Assembly: GCA_900618795.1 (NCBI GenBank)
Contig: UYJD01000001.1
Coordinates: 2,498,823-2,562,822 of the forward strand
Source of the DNA: Cyanodermella asteris
Lineage: Eukaryota; Ascomycota; Lecanoromycetes; Ostropales; Stictidaceae
Length of the DNA: 64,000 bases
Direction of reading: 5' to 3'
Position 1 is the first letter of the stretch; every line of letters begins with the position of its first letter. The notes under the pieces are model-generated. The model made no database searches and was not told the origin of the DNA. It saw only the letters and a list, made by a program, of their open reading frames with translations. Shown piece after piece: positions 21,201-33,500 of this stretch. The translations under genes were made by a program, and so were the position numbers.

Positions 21201-24073
21201 TAGTCTCGACGAGATCTCGTAGCCACGCCGGTATCTACGGGAAAGGCGTCTCAGCCAGCTAATCGTTCTGTAAATCTTGTACGGCTGAGATGAGCAGTCT
21301 CAGCTCAATGGAATCCTGCAGCTTCGACTCAAGTCTAGGCCATGCACTAGAGCAGCCCGCTCGTCATTCAATCCGACTGCTTTTCCTCTAACACGGGCCA
21401 GAAAGTGGGCTGACACGCATCGAAGACTTCGAAGTAGTCTCAAGAGTCACCCCGAAGTCATCAACCACCGCCGAGCCCGATCCATGCCGCAGCGTCCGGG
21501 CGTGATGATCACCAAGCGAGAGCAGCCTCTTCACCACCACAAGAGGCGGAGTCCGTCAGATGAGCCGTCCAACCAGCTGTACAGCAGCTGCCGTGTCATT
21601 GTTGTTCAACCTTTTGGTGGCTACTGCCGCCACCGATCCGGGAGCGTCTAATTGTTCTGACACGCTCCTTCGCCGTGATCGACAGCTGTGCTTTTGTGGG
21701 CCGCCTCAGATCTTCCGGCCTACACTTGCCCGTGCCGACCCTCCATGTTTCTTCACATCTGCACTACATACCGCCCACAGCCCAGCTGACACTCACTGGT
21801 GACGATGGGATGCATATTTAGGGATTGCTAGTGTGCCAGCCTTGGAATAATGTCACTACCCATCGTTGACCGATGTACTTTGACAACGCTTGGCGATATG
21901 GTCTCCGAGGCTAGTGGGCGCGCTGTGTCTTGAGCCCGAACTGACAGATCGTGTCGGAGGCCTGACGCCCTTGAGCCTTGCACGGACGAGTATCATATCG
22001 CATCTGTTTGAAGGTTGATCTTGAGAGTTGCAGATCGTTGCTACTATATCTGAAATCTGTTTTCTTCGGTTCCCTGGCCAGTTTCTCCGACATGGCTTCC
22101 TCAGCAATCATGCGGATCGTGTAATACATTTGGTAAGGACTGTAGCCAGTGGTCGTTGGACAAAGGATTAGAGCGAGATCAATCTTTCTGGCACCGCGAG
22201 GCGTTCAACCGTGTCATCTCTCAGCAATGCCGGTTCACGAAACCAGAAATTCTTGTCCATGTACCATCACGAGCTTTGTACCTTGGTCATATAATACTGC
22301 AGTGTATTGATGCGTGTCTCTTCTTTGTTCATGGCAGACCGCACTTGGTATCCAGTGACCTCGCACAGTCCGTACGATACGTCGGCTGCTTCACGCCAAA
22401 CCAGCGAGCATGACCATCGAGGCGAGGCCCGCCACTGTCTCTTGTACGCGGAATATTCAGAAGCTCTCAATCAGACATCGGTGCTGGTAGCCGAGCCATG
22501 GGGCCCATATGAAGGGTTACGCGTCGAGAGAGGCACCGAGGTAAAGGGGAGTCCAAGACGCTGGGCGTTCCGTACGGAGCACAGCAAACAACACACGCAA
22601 AGGCTCATGTGAGTGTAGACACGGGGTGCAGAGCCCTCGGGAGCTTGCGCTTCATGCCACGGAATGCTTTCTATGAATCTTGGTTGAAAGTCGGGGTACG
22701 GCGCTGAAAGCATTCTTTGCCACAAAGTGACGTGAGTAGGATCTAATTTTCTGAATACCGAAGATGCATGCCAAAGTTTCAGCGGCTGCCGATCGTGAGT
22801 TGGCATCAGGAGCCCGTGGTGGAGTTGCAAGACATAGCCTTGGGTTGAGGATAACGCAATCGAACGAGGGGCGTCTCTGTCATCATGATGAGCAGGTCGG
22901 CACGTACGGATTCGGGCATGTTTTCGTGTCAGCAAGTCTGCTTGCTGCCTCTGGGGATGGAGCTCAAATCTAGCGATAAGCCATCGAAATTGTCAAATTG
23001 TCTGTGACAGACTGTTCGAGTGTGCGCAAAGAATGTTGTTCTTGGAAGCATGTTTTAGATGATTACATTTCTCGTATATGGGTCGCCCTATTGAGCGTGC
23101 TTGATCACAAGGCTACTGCGAATGATCTGTTCCACGTCAGGGTCCATGTTACTCTATAGCAGTCTCGCTTCCTTGCTTGCTTCGGAGCTCCCGGATTAAT
23201 CCAGAATGCTGAGAGACATTGTGCAGCCATGCAGTAACTCAAAAGTCTTCGTGATTCTTCCATCACTAGGGCATCCTCTGAAGGCATTCTGCTACTGAAG
23301 ACGATGATCTCTCGGAGGTAGACGGAATCATCGTTTGTATGTCCATGAGCTTCTCAATGTCTGTCCTCCGCAAGATCACAGCCGTGCATGGGCAGCATAA
23401 CGATAGTTCACAGCCAATATACCTGGGATCAGCCGTGAACGCTCCAAACACCAATTCGCATGGACTGGAAAACGAAATCTTGAACCGACTTGCAGAGGTA
23501 TAGCTCTGCAGAATTCGACAGCGGGAAGGGTTCCTCGAAAGGTAGAAATCTTCTTTCGTGTCCCTTTGCTTTGCACGAAGTTTGATGCAAGCCATCGTTG
23601 TACGAGACTCACCTTGCATTCGCCCCTGGATGAGGGGAAGCATCTTTGCATCAGAACAACCCCTTCGAAGCACTGATCGTACCTGGTATACCGAAACCCC
23701 AGATGACGAAACTGCACAGGCTAATCTCCAGGGAGTCAGGTTCAGAAAGTCTTTTGACCTTAGAAAAAGGACCCCGAAGCTCATGTGGCCATTGGCGAGC
23801 AGCGTGGTGAGTAAGTGGTCGTTTAATCTCCTTTGCACCAAAATAGGCCCTAACCAAGGTAAAACCAATCCACAAGGAAAGGCGGTAGGGGCCAGAGTGT
23901 TGGCAAAGGGTTCACGCAAATAGGAACGGCTCGAACCGCAATCTGAAATCTTAGGTATGTGTTTCGTGACGCTCATCGGCGCTTTTGAATACATCAGTCG
24001 TCCCATAGTGTCGTGCAAAAATCAGGTGCACATTCCCAGAACACCGCCAAACCCATGCCAAGCGAATCAACAT
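18266..24073. other. Gene-free stretch, about 5.8 kb
   Basis: The first kilobase is the leader and promoter of the glycosyltransferase gene, with TCG and AAG triplet runs. Beyond that there are only scattered frames; the longest, about 216 and 250 codons on the minus strand at 19756-20406 and 23266-24018, have no motif, no credible codon bias and overlapping frames on the other strand. I recognise no transposase, tRNA or rRNA here. Confidence 0.4.
18461..18494. repeat. TCG and AAG triplet repeats
   Basis: Four TCG units are followed by seven AAG units (18474-18494), about 200 bases upstream of the chosen start of the glycosyltransferase gene, so probably in its leader or promoter. Confidence 0.85.
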
Positions 24074-24741
<668 letters not shown>

Positions 24742-25203
24742 GTTGACTGATACCTTCTCGTATTATGGGACTTCAATCTGGAGAAGGCGGCTCGAAAGTC
24801 GAAAAGTTCTCGGCGGCGGACGAGTTGTGGGTTGCTAGGGTTAGCCGAGAAGCGGCCGCTACGATCGCAATTCCAGCCAAAACTTCTGTCCAGCTTCGGG
24901 GATTCATCCCGGGAGGGCTTGGCGTCCTGGCGCCTCACGAGGGGTATGATACGTGCCCAAGTAGTACTTGATGAGCTTGAAAAGCTGTTCCTGTCCGTTG
25001 CTCAGGCTTCTTGATTGTCGGATCCACTGCCCACAAATGCTAATAAGACATGTATAGCTATGTTGATTGGTTGATGATAGACTCGATGTGAAGCTCAGCG
25101 TTGTCACAGTCGACGCTGGACGCATCAGACTTGTCACTCTTGCGCCCATGAGCGAAATGGCGAAGCTAGCGTCTTCAGAATATGCTTCGACATGAACGAC
25201 TAT
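24742..25203. promoter_or_regulatory. Intergenic: RPL12 promoter side
   Basis: About 460 bases between the RPL12 start and the stop of the next minus-strand gene. It must hold the RPL12 promoter and the cystinosin 3' region. I see no clear TATA box. Confidence 0.4.
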
Positions 25204-26083
25204 CTATCTATCGTTCGATGAAACTTCAGTACTGAGCAATGGCGAAGTATCTCCAAGCTCCGTGTCCTTTGCTCCTGCGTATAATACGTAGTGCTGAAAC
25301 ATGAAGATAAAGTCGAACAAGATAGATATTTGTCCAAGAGCAAATTTCACCGGATTTCCAGTGACACCAGACCAGTCACCGTTGAGGCTTGAATCGATGA
25401 CGAGCTGCGCAATTGAAAGAATGCCTCCGGTGAGATCTAGCAAGACCTGCCCGATCGCCCAACCTCTGGTCGACTTCCGTCTGTAATTGGCAAGTGCCTG
25501 TGGAACGTATTTCGATATCGTGATGACCATCTTGCCTGGTCTAATCAGTAACCGATCATAGTAGTTCATTACAGGGTTTCGACTCACAATAGCCGAAAGT
25601 ATAGACGAGGTCCAACCAACCCCAATCGTTTGACACCGATGCAGCCATTGTTATTGCCCAAAAGACTCCTACCAGGCATCCCAGCGTAATGCCCCAGACA
25701 GGCTTACTGATGTACTGACCGCCTTGTCGGAAACCCCACAGGCTCTTGACGAACTGGCTGGTCACAACAATGCTGATGGCCAAGGCATGCAGGGCAAAGA
25801 AGAGGTCGTTGGCCCTGACCGCTGGGTCCGGCGCCTGGGGATTTCGTGCTGCATACTCCCGACGCACAGTCGACGAGGAGTAGAGCAGTATGTTGGCAAT
25901 CGAGTAGTACGTGAAACCTGATATGTTCAGGAATGAATAGCTGAGAGTTGCGCCAACGGTGGACCTTCTCCGAATATTCAATATCAGCTGAGGATAGAAG
26001 GAGATAGACCAGGCTGCAAAGTACACCCAGCCGAAGAGCGACGAGAGGATTCGAAGAAAAGTCACGCTTTCAACATGCGCCAT
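25204..26083 (-). CDS. Cystinosin-like PQ-loop lysosomal/vacuolar transporter
   Basis: Exon 1 is 26083-25588, the intron 25587-25536 (GTGAGT...GACCAG) and exon 2 25535-25204; total 275 residues. Splicing restores the cystinosin stretch [19 protein letters not shown]. There are two PQ-loop repeats: [20 protein letters not shown] (P31-Q32) and [20 protein letters not shown] (P177-Q178) followed by LLDLTGG. Seven hydrophobic segments fit the family's seven-helix fold. Cystinosin exports L-cystine from lysosomes with protons; the yeast homologue Ers1 is vacuolar/endosomal. The long glycosylated lumenal N-terminus of human cystinosin is missing, as usual in fungi. The C-terminus GDTSPLLST could hold a sorting signal, but this is a guess. 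Confidence 0.92.
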
Positions 26084-26673
26084 ATCTGTTACTCGACGTG
26101 AATCGCAACGAAGTCAGTCTTCGAGCAGCATTGCAGGCCCAAAATGTAGATCGTCGCACGGAAGGCTGTCTGATCACGAGCATATGATGTGGTAAGGTGT
26201 GACCGCCGCGAACCGGGCTGACAAAGTATCCTGCAGTATCCTGCAGTAAAGTGACCACTTACCCATTTTGTCAACCTCATTAATTCATCTCTAGGAGTCT
26301 ATGTCGGCGCTCTCGACTTTCGCACGCACTAACAACAAATGTATGTGCTTCTCTGCAGCCCCAAGTATCGTGGCCTTTGTCACAGTTCTCACGCCAGGCG
26401 AAGAACGATATTTGTTGAGGAGTAGTTCTGGTCGTACCGCTGGTTAGCCTGATATCATCATGGCGCATCCGTTCTCTACGCCTGCTACGCGATTTGAAGA
26501 TCGCACTTACAGCTCGCCTTACGATCAGTTGAGTGAGTTAATTTTGATGATTATTGGAGAGAAAGGCTGAGAAGGACAGATAGAATCAAAACAGAATATT
26601 TGCCTTAAGTGGTATCATAAATCGTCAAAACGCGCTCTGCAACTGAACCTCCGCCTTCGTCCCCATGTCGTGA
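26084..26673. other. Intergenic between MAD1 and cystinosin genes
   Basis: About 590 bases holding the cystinosin promoter and the MAD1 3' region. No further gene is recognised. Confidence 0.4.
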
Positions 26674-28839
26674 TCACTTGTCCTCCCGCACACGTTCCAG
26701 GTTCTCCATGGTATAAGCTGCCAGAAAACCGGGGATCTCGTTCCGTTCCTCAACCCAGTAACTGATGAGACCTCTGATCTCCTTGCCGAATGTGCCGTCT
26801 GGTCCGCCAGCGATGGTCATGGTGCCCTTTTCACCATGGAAGGTGATGTGTCGCTCAACCTTTTTATCCCTACCATGCCTGCCTTCGTTTGCAAAGATGC
26901 TCGTCAATCTAAATTTTCCATTCGGCACAAACTCAATATTCCAGCCCAGAAGTGAGGCAATTGCCTCGCGCATTTCCAAAGACTTGGCGTTAAAAACCTG
27001 CTTCAAGCGGTCGATGGACTTTTCCTTGGACTTCACTTGCGCGAGCGCCTCTTCGATCTCAAGCTTAGCCTCCTCGAGGGATTCGGACGGAACAACATCC
27101 CCTTTGCGTTTGCTCCCGACGCGACCCTCCAGTTGGGCTTGCAGAGCCTTGTTCTCGCGCCGCAAGAGATCGATCGTGCTGAATTTCCTGTTCTCGAAAT
27201 CGTCTGTGGGATTGCTGCGAAGGGACAGAACACGCGTCCTTGCACTGGCTTGCAATGCCTGCAACTGTGTCTTGAGCGCCCCATTATCCGCGAAAAGGGT
27301 CTCACGCTCCTTCTGTGATTCTGTGAGCTCGTGTTGTAGCCTGCGAGCTTTGCGACTTAGCTCGCCAACTTGTGCTGCTTCGTTCTCATCATCATCCGGC
27401 GCAGGTCTTTTGAGCGAAGCCGCTGGCTTTGGTAGTTCCATTGTCGAGATCTGCTGATTGATAGTGTCCAATTCTCCGCGATACTGCGATAGTAGACTTT
27501 CAAGCTCCTCAATGCGGTTCTTGGACAGTTCACCAGCATCTGTTGGCATTTCACCGGTGATGTCCTCGGCGTCGAAAGTTTTGAGCTGTGCACGTAGGTA
27601 CTCCACCTCCTTGAGAGCCAGAGCTTTCTGACGCTCAACACGAGCCTGGGAACGTGTGTTTGATATGTTTGACCCGCCATTGGCCTTTGCTTTGGCCAGT
27701 TCTGTTTGCAATTTGGCTTTTTCTTCTTTCAAACTGCTGATCAGGCCTTCTTTCTCCACGATGTCCGGCTGAACTGCTCCTAATCGTTCAAGAAGAGATG
27801 CCTTCTCCATTCGTTCGTTCCTGAGCGCACGAGCCACTGCCTCAGGACTGTTGAACTCGGGCTCTTGGCCTTCTGCAGCGCCCTCTTGGATATAGGCGGT
27901 CCATGCCTTTCGTTCATCGTCAAGCAATTGTCTCTGGTATTTAGCCTCTGCCAATTCCTTCTCAATGTCATCTAATCGACCGAGTTTCATCTGCATAGTT
28001 CGCTTCTCTTCTTCAAGTATAGCGGCCGTCTTCTGCGCGCCTCTTAGGTTTCTGAGCTCGGCGGTCTGCTCGCGGTTGGAGATCTCAAGCTTCCGAATGT
28101 GTTCCACCTGGTCTGAAAGCTGGTTGCGCACTGTTGCGAGTTCATCGGAGTCGCCACTGGCGGCTTTCAGGCTGAGTACTTCCGCTTCGAGAAAGCCGGA
28201 TTCGGTTTCCTTCCTTTTCAACTTCTCCTGTGTTGCCTCGAGATTTGCGGTCTTGAGAGCCAGCTCCTCCTTGACCTCACGCATCGTCTTCTGTAAAGCG
28301 CCATGTTGCTTTTCGAGCTCCTGGAAGCGATGCGACCACTGCCTGTCAGAGCTTTGCAACTCACCCTGGGCCTCCTCAACTTCATCCTGAAGACCGCGGC
28401 TCTTGTCCTGTGCTGCGCGCAATTTCTTCTCCAAGTCGTGCTGCTGATTTGTACTCCGGTCCTGTAGGTCCTGCAGCTCTTTCACTACAGAATTGTAGCG
28501 GCTTGTGGTAATGTTCTTGTTGCTCTCGCTACTCTGCGCTTTCTTGAAGTCGGCTTCGGCGCGCGCCTGGGCGTCACGAAGTTCCTTTTCATGTCGCAAG
28601 CGAGTGACTTCCCTTTCCTGTTTCAAACTTTCAATCTCATACCGCGCACTCTTCAACTGTGCTCTGAGGTCCTCATTGTCTGCGCTTGCGGCAGGCGGCC
28701 GCGAGGGCTGTCTCAAGGTTTGGCGTAAAGGCTGTGGTGGTGACGACTGGCCGGACTTGTTGTTGCCGCCGCCTGAGAGGAAGTCGTAGGACGGCTGCGG
28801 TATGGCTGACCGCCTCAGCGAGGTACCCCTCGACGACAT
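26674..28839 (-). CDS. MAD1: Spindle assembly checkpoint protein Mad1
   Basis: Single exon of 721 residues from the ATG at 28839 (MSSRGTSLRRSAIPQPSYDF). The frame is open upstream but without an ATG. After a short basic N-terminus, residues of about 60-610 are almost all heptad-rich coiled coil. The Mad2-interaction motif is RVLSLRSNPT (about 536-545), matching the family pattern (K/R)VLxLxxNP. The conserved RLK motif (SIDRLKQVF, about 611-613), needed for Bub1/kinetochore binding in other species, is present. The C-terminal globular domain follows, with LGWNIEFVPNGKFRLTSIFA. Mad1 holds Mad2 at unattached kinetochores and nuclear pores, and makes closed Mad2 to block anaphase. Length is close to yeast (749) and human (718). 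Confidence 0.95.
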   Translation of the reverse strand: MSSRGTSLRRSAIPQPSYDFLSGGGNNKSGQSSPPQPLRQTLRQPSRPPAASADNEDLRAQLKSARYEIESLKQEREVTRLRHEKELRDAQARAEADFKKAQSSESNKNITTSRYNSVVKELQDLQDRSTNQQHDLEKKLRAAQDKSRGLQDEVEEAQGELQSSDRQWSHRFQELEKQHGALQKTMREVKEELALKTANLEATQEKLKRKETESGFLEAEVLSLKAASGDSDELATVRNQLSDQVEHIRKLEISNREQTAELRNLRGAQKTAAILEEEKRTMQMKLGRLDDIEKELAEAKYQRQLLDDERKAWTAYIQEGAAEGQEPEFNSPEAVARALRNERMEKASLLERLGAVQPDIVEKEGLISSLKEEKAKLQTELAKAKANGGSNISNTRSQARVERQKALALKEVEYLRAQLKTFDAEDITGEMPTDAGELSKNRIEELESLLSQYRGELDTINQQISTMELPKPAASLKRPAPDDDENEAAQVGELSRKARRLQHELTESQKERETLFADNGALKTQLQALQASARTRVLSLRSNPTDDFENRKFSTIDLLRRENKALQAQLEGRVGSKRKGDVVPSESLEEAKLEIEEALAQVKSKEKSIDRLKQVFNAKSLEMREAIASLLGWNIEFVPNGKFRLTSIFANEGRHGRDKKVERHITFHGEKGTMTIAGGPDGTFGKEIRGLISYWVEERNEIPGFLAAYTMENLERVREDK

Positions 28840-29257
28840 GGGCAATGCGCTTTGAATGGATGGACAAGAGGTGGCAAGGAGGCAAAGAAGCGACGGATTG
28901 AGATGCTTGCGCTGCGCTGGGTCCTGAAAGCGAAAGTCAACAATGGCGACGCGGGCGTCGGGGCTTGGCAAACTTGTGTGAGCGAATCGGGCACTAGCTC
29001 TTCACCATTGAATCAATCCAGCCCGTTCGTCGATTCACGTAGATAGAAAACTGAGAAGTATCCGTTAGCGATGGACAATGGTCTGTTTCTCAAGATCCCG
29101 CTCGGCAATGTCGCTTTAGTCTAGGAAGCAGAAGGGCTTTGGGTTCGTGTGACCTGATTACTTGAACGGGCAAATACGTTGGCATCAGCCGTGTCTGGAG
29201 CTTGTATCAAATACCCACTGACTATCACGAGCTTGCGATCAAGAACTTACCTTTGGG
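28840..29257. promoter_or_regulatory. Divergent promoter, MAD1 and unknown gene
   Basis: About 420 bases between two divergent start codons. No known site recognised. A short plus-strand frame reading YQIPTDYHELAIKNLPLG ends just before the downstream start but is out of frame with it. Confidence 0.4.
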
Positions 29258-29938
29258 ATGCAGGACGGAATGGGCTCCCTGGATGTGCCGACTGTTACGG
29301 AAGAAGACCTGCTCAGATATCATACCTCTCATCTGGGCAATCCTTTCTCGAACGGCCAACCTATGGTACACGCCGATACAGTAGCTGCTCAAGCCCACTA
29401 CAGCAAAGGATGTGAAGAAGATGCTGAATACGATCTTGGGTACTATTCAGACGGAGCCAGGCGTACCTTAACAGATGACCAAATATCAATGTTCCGGCAT
29501 ACCGAAATCCAAGACCTGCTTCGAGAGAGGCGCGAAAGGGAGGAACGAGCAGTGCAAAATCAAGATCAGGCGCAAACCAAGTTAAATCTTCCAGCCATGA
29601 AGCTCAGGGAAAGCTCAAGCCAGAAGAGCGTCGCCAAAGAGCTAGACAGCGATGAAGAAGAATATGCCAAGTTCTTGAGAGCCGAGCGGCAAGAATTTCA
29701 GAAAGTGGCTGCACAGAAGAGGAACGGCGAACGCACGACTTACGACCCCGATGATAGGACGATATCCACAAGACGGCGGGTGAGGGAGCTAGACTCATTC
29801 CAGGCGTCGAATGATGTGCTTATGTACGATGACGAGCCTGCAACAACTAGCAAAGAGCCTGTGGATCAATACCCAAACCCAAACCAGAGTCAGAGCCAGA
29901 GCGAGGGCCGCAAGATATGGTTTCCCATGATAGGCTGA
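29258..29938 (+). CDS. Fungal-specific protein of unknown function (DUF3807-like)
   Basis: Frame of 226 codons from an ATG at 29258. Residues 14-100 look conserved: VTEEDLLRYHTSHLGNPF, then YYSDGARRTLTDDQISMFRH followed by TEIQDLLRERR. From memory these resemble the ascomycete family DUF3807, but I could not check. The second half is hydrophilic and charged (DSDEEEYAKFLRAERQEFQ), with a Gln/Ser-rich tail and IWFPMIG at the end. It has no signal peptide or membrane segment. It is divergent from MAD1 and convergent with myosin-I. The function is unknown; the charged helix-rich sequence suggests a nuclear or protein-binding role, which is only a guess. Confidence 0.75.
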   Translation: MQDGMGSLDVPTVTEEDLLRYHTSHLGNPFSNGQPMVHADTVAAQAHYSKGCEEDAEYDLGYYSDGARRTLTDDQISMFRHTEIQDLLRERREREERAVQNQDQAQTKLNLPAMKLRESSSQKSVAKELDSDEEEYAKFLRAERQEFQKVAAQKRNGERTTYDPDDRTISTRRRVRELDSFQASNDVLMYDDEPATTSKEPVDQYPNPNQSQSQSEGRKIWFPMIG

Positions 29939-30517
29939 AGGCAGAAAGAATGCTCAGTCTTTTTCTCCTCAGTTGACACGACTCCAAAAAACAGATTACT
30001 ACCACAATAGCGATCCGTAAATTGACATATGGTGTGGGCAACCTTGTCGATGCTTGTCATACATGCGGCGGTTATGGCGAACGAGATAATCCCGGGTTAG
30101 TATCACCCCAATTCGAATTGTGAAGAATTTTTGCATGATGAAAACCTTTGTATCGTCATCCTTAGTCGGACATTCTCACAGCCAGTAAGCGAAAGGCTGA
30201 GTTCTGTTAACAGAACTCCTTCTAGCTGAACAAGAACCATGGCGAAGTCACAATCTTCTCTCTGAGATCTCACACTACAAACCACGAGATAAAAATAGTG
30301 TTACGCGTACACTAACACAAATTCAATCCAGGTCACGAACATGAATGATCTTGGTAGCGACATCATCTGGCTATTCGGTCTATGTCTATCTCGAATCGCT
30401 GTCGAAATAATGATCCTTGATCAACAGCTAGCTAGACTATAGCAACGCCTTCATGACCGTCGACATCACTTCTGACGCGAGAGAAATGGTAACACCCCCT
30501 TTCAGGGCGCATGTCGC
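29939..30517. other. Convergent intergenic spacer
   Basis: 3' sides of the DUF3807-like gene and the myosin-I gene. Nothing recognised. Confidence 0.4.
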
Positions 30518-33500
30518 TCACCAGTCATCGTCGTCGTCATCATGTTTTCCCTGCATGCTGACCTGGCGTGCTCTGAGAGCGTCCGCGAGATTTCCGGCCA
30601 AGCTCGGGGCTCTACTGGAATTCGTGCTGCTGGTTCCATTCCCGAGACTGACTGCACTATCTCTGGGTGCTGCTGGCGCTGCCGGTTTCTTGGCCCCAGG
30701 CGTAGGTCGCTTCGCTGGCGGTGCTGGTGCTGGCTTTTTGCCGCCAACGACAGGTCTTGATTCATTGGCTTGGGGTGGGGGAGGCGGAGGTGCGCGAGCA
30801 GCAGGTTTGGCCGCTGGCGGTGGTGGAGGAGATTCTTCCTTCAAATAGGCCGACGGAGCCCAACCTTGAGTGTTCGAATCTAGCTTCTTAGCCAACCACC
30901 AGCCTGACATTGTTAGCAAAATACCGGTGGCAGGAAATAAAACAGTGCGGTCTTACCATTATCTTCTTTCTGCAGGACTTCTATAATCTCGTCCTTTGAA
31001 ACAGATAACTCGCTATTTGTCTGGCCGTTGAAGTCGTAGAGTACTTTGTAGGTGTTCTTTCTGGCAGCTGCGGCAGGTGGAGGAGGAGGTGGAGGCGGTG
31101 CTCTGGCGGACGAGGTTGAAGCTGCTGACTCGTTCCGCGTATGACCGTTCACAGCAGGAGTGAGACCAGCCTGGGCAGCGGCTGGCGTCCGGATTGGAAA
31201 AGCTGCGGCACTTGATGCTGCAACAGACGGGTTACCAGACGGCAGTGGCCTGGCAGCTGGCGTAGGCTTTGGCTGTGCCTTGAATTTCGACGGCTGACCG
31301 TTTGGCCCGCCAGGCTTGAGTAGCTTGCCTTGGGTGATCTTTCGTCCAGGAACAGACTTGGCTTTTGGAGTGGGCCTCGAAATAGAGTTTGGAGGTTCAC
31401 CCGGTCCAGTATGAATCTGTCCACTCTTGTAAAGGTCGTCTCTGGGTATTTGGGGATCCTTGACAGCCTTCACAGTCGCAGGTTTGCCAGGCTTCTTGTT
31501 GTACTGGATACTTTCGCCAATCTGTAGGTTCAGACCACCTGGGATGGCGTGTCGCAGCTGTGTGAAGAATTCTGTTTTGAAGACGCAGCTAAATAGCGGG
31601 TCCGGCTCCTGCGGCGAACCAACGCCCAATGAAAACCAGTCGTCCTTGAGGTTCGAGCAACTGACGTACTTGATCGCGCCCAAGGGAATAGTGCGCTCGG
31701 ACGAGATCTGAAGTTTGTTGCTCACAATCGCTTGTACGACGATGTAAACACTCTTATTTGTTAGCACTAGAATACGTGGGCTGGGCTTGCTTGATCGGCC
31801 AAACTTGGTGACAAGCACGTCACCTCGGCAAGTGAATATGACTCGCTCATTGCTGCCAATGTTGATGGAATTGCGAACCATCTCACCCGGGCCCCCTCGG
31901 TTACCGACACCAAGATAGTCTCCCAGAAAGCGACGGGAACCGATCAAACTGTAACGCCTCCTCTCTTTGCGGCCAGCAAGTACTTGATGACCTTCGTCTC
32001 TGAGTTTGATGAACTCAAGTCCGCCGTTGACGCGTCTCCAGAAACGTTGAATGCGGGTGGCACATTCAGCTCGGTAGCGAAGATAGTTCCGCCAGGCTCG
32101 CTGAATTCGGATTGCCATGTTGTGCCAGTAGCGATCACGCATTGTCTCAAGTGCAAAGAGAGTTTCGGGTGTTTTGATAAAAACCTTCGTAACACCAATC
32201 TGCCACTCTTCTTTGGGGATATTTGTGTCCTTGAGAATCTGCTTTGTGCCCGACAAAGCGTCTCCGGTCCATATGTAGTCGCCAGCGTATGAAGTCTTGG
32301 GGGATAAAAGGTAAAAACGCTCGACAAACCGCTCGAATTCGGATCGATAGGCGAAGCCAGCTCTTCGGATACGAACGTTCTCTTGCAGCCCGAGATACTT
32401 GATTTGATGCATCACGTTGGGTACGTTGTATTCGGTTGGTGACTTGTTTTCGTTTGGTTTGATTGTGCGGATGTACGACGGAGAGCACTTCATGAGCGTT
32501 GCGACGAGGTCGTTAGCAGATTGCTTGATCTTGTCACCAGCAGTGGGTGGGCGTCTCTTGTCATCCTGGTTGACCTGATGAGGGAAAATTTGGCCGATGA
32601 ACGAGTTGCTGCTCTCAGCCACAAGATTTAGCAGATCCTTGAGAAGCTGATCTTTGTTCTTGTCCGTCATTCCTTCGATGGTGTAACTGACATCACCAGC
32701 ATAATGTTTGATCACGAACTGGCCTTGGCGAGGCTGGAAGTGCGGATTGCTGGACAATGCGTTGCTCCTTTGCACGAACGTTCCATCTGCTGCACCAGAG
32801 TCGGCATGCGCGGTGGCGCAAGCGTCATTCAGTGCTGCAAAAACTCCGGGAGGTCGCCTCTCTTCTATCAAATCGCACACGATCTTGTTGTCGAAGTACT
32901 TAATTGGCGTCCATTGAATCTGCTCACGAGCGTACTCTTCCTGCTCGGTCTTGAGTGTAAGCTGGATAAATATTTGCTGCAGCTTCTCGTTGACATAGTT
33001 GATACAAAGCTGTTCGAAACTGTTCTTCTCGAAAATTTCGAAGCCATAGATATCGAGAATTCCGATTGAGTTCGCAACGGCGCTCCGAGCTTGTAGCGAC
33101 TTGTTCAGCCTTACGACGATCCAGTCAAAAAGATTGAAATAGAGTGCCTTTGCAAGGGCGTCTCGAACAGCAAGAGCTTGCACGTGGTTCAATGGCACAT
33201 CATAGACTGATCCGCGTCTGCCACCTCTGCTTGTTTCCATGATGCGAATCGTGAGAGCTTTGTTCATGTGGTGAGATTCGACTTCGAGCAAGTATGCCGC
33301 GAAGTCGACGACGGACTGGTCGCGAATGGTAGCATTACCGCTGTCGTCCTCGGCAAATGTGATGTTTCCAATCCAGAGAATGGCCGCCAATATACGGAAA
33401 ATGTTATCTTGCTCTGCCTGAGACAGCCCTATTATCTTCATAGCGTTCAAAGTATCTGCGAACTCGGCATGGTCATCAATACCTTGTACGTCCAGGCATT

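Noticed and set aside
23921-23950. Possible tRNA T-arm (GGTTCGAGCC on the minus strand)
   Set aside because: The flanking bases do not form a T stem, and no anticodon or acceptor stem is found.
23266-24018. 250-codon minus-strand frame after RPL12
   Set aside because: No domain, unusual composition and overlapping plus-strand frames; probably chance.
23994-24073. Longer RPL12 last exon after CTAG acceptor
   Set aside because: Would add an unrelated 25-residue tail; the acceptor at 24088 gives the family's short acidic end instead.
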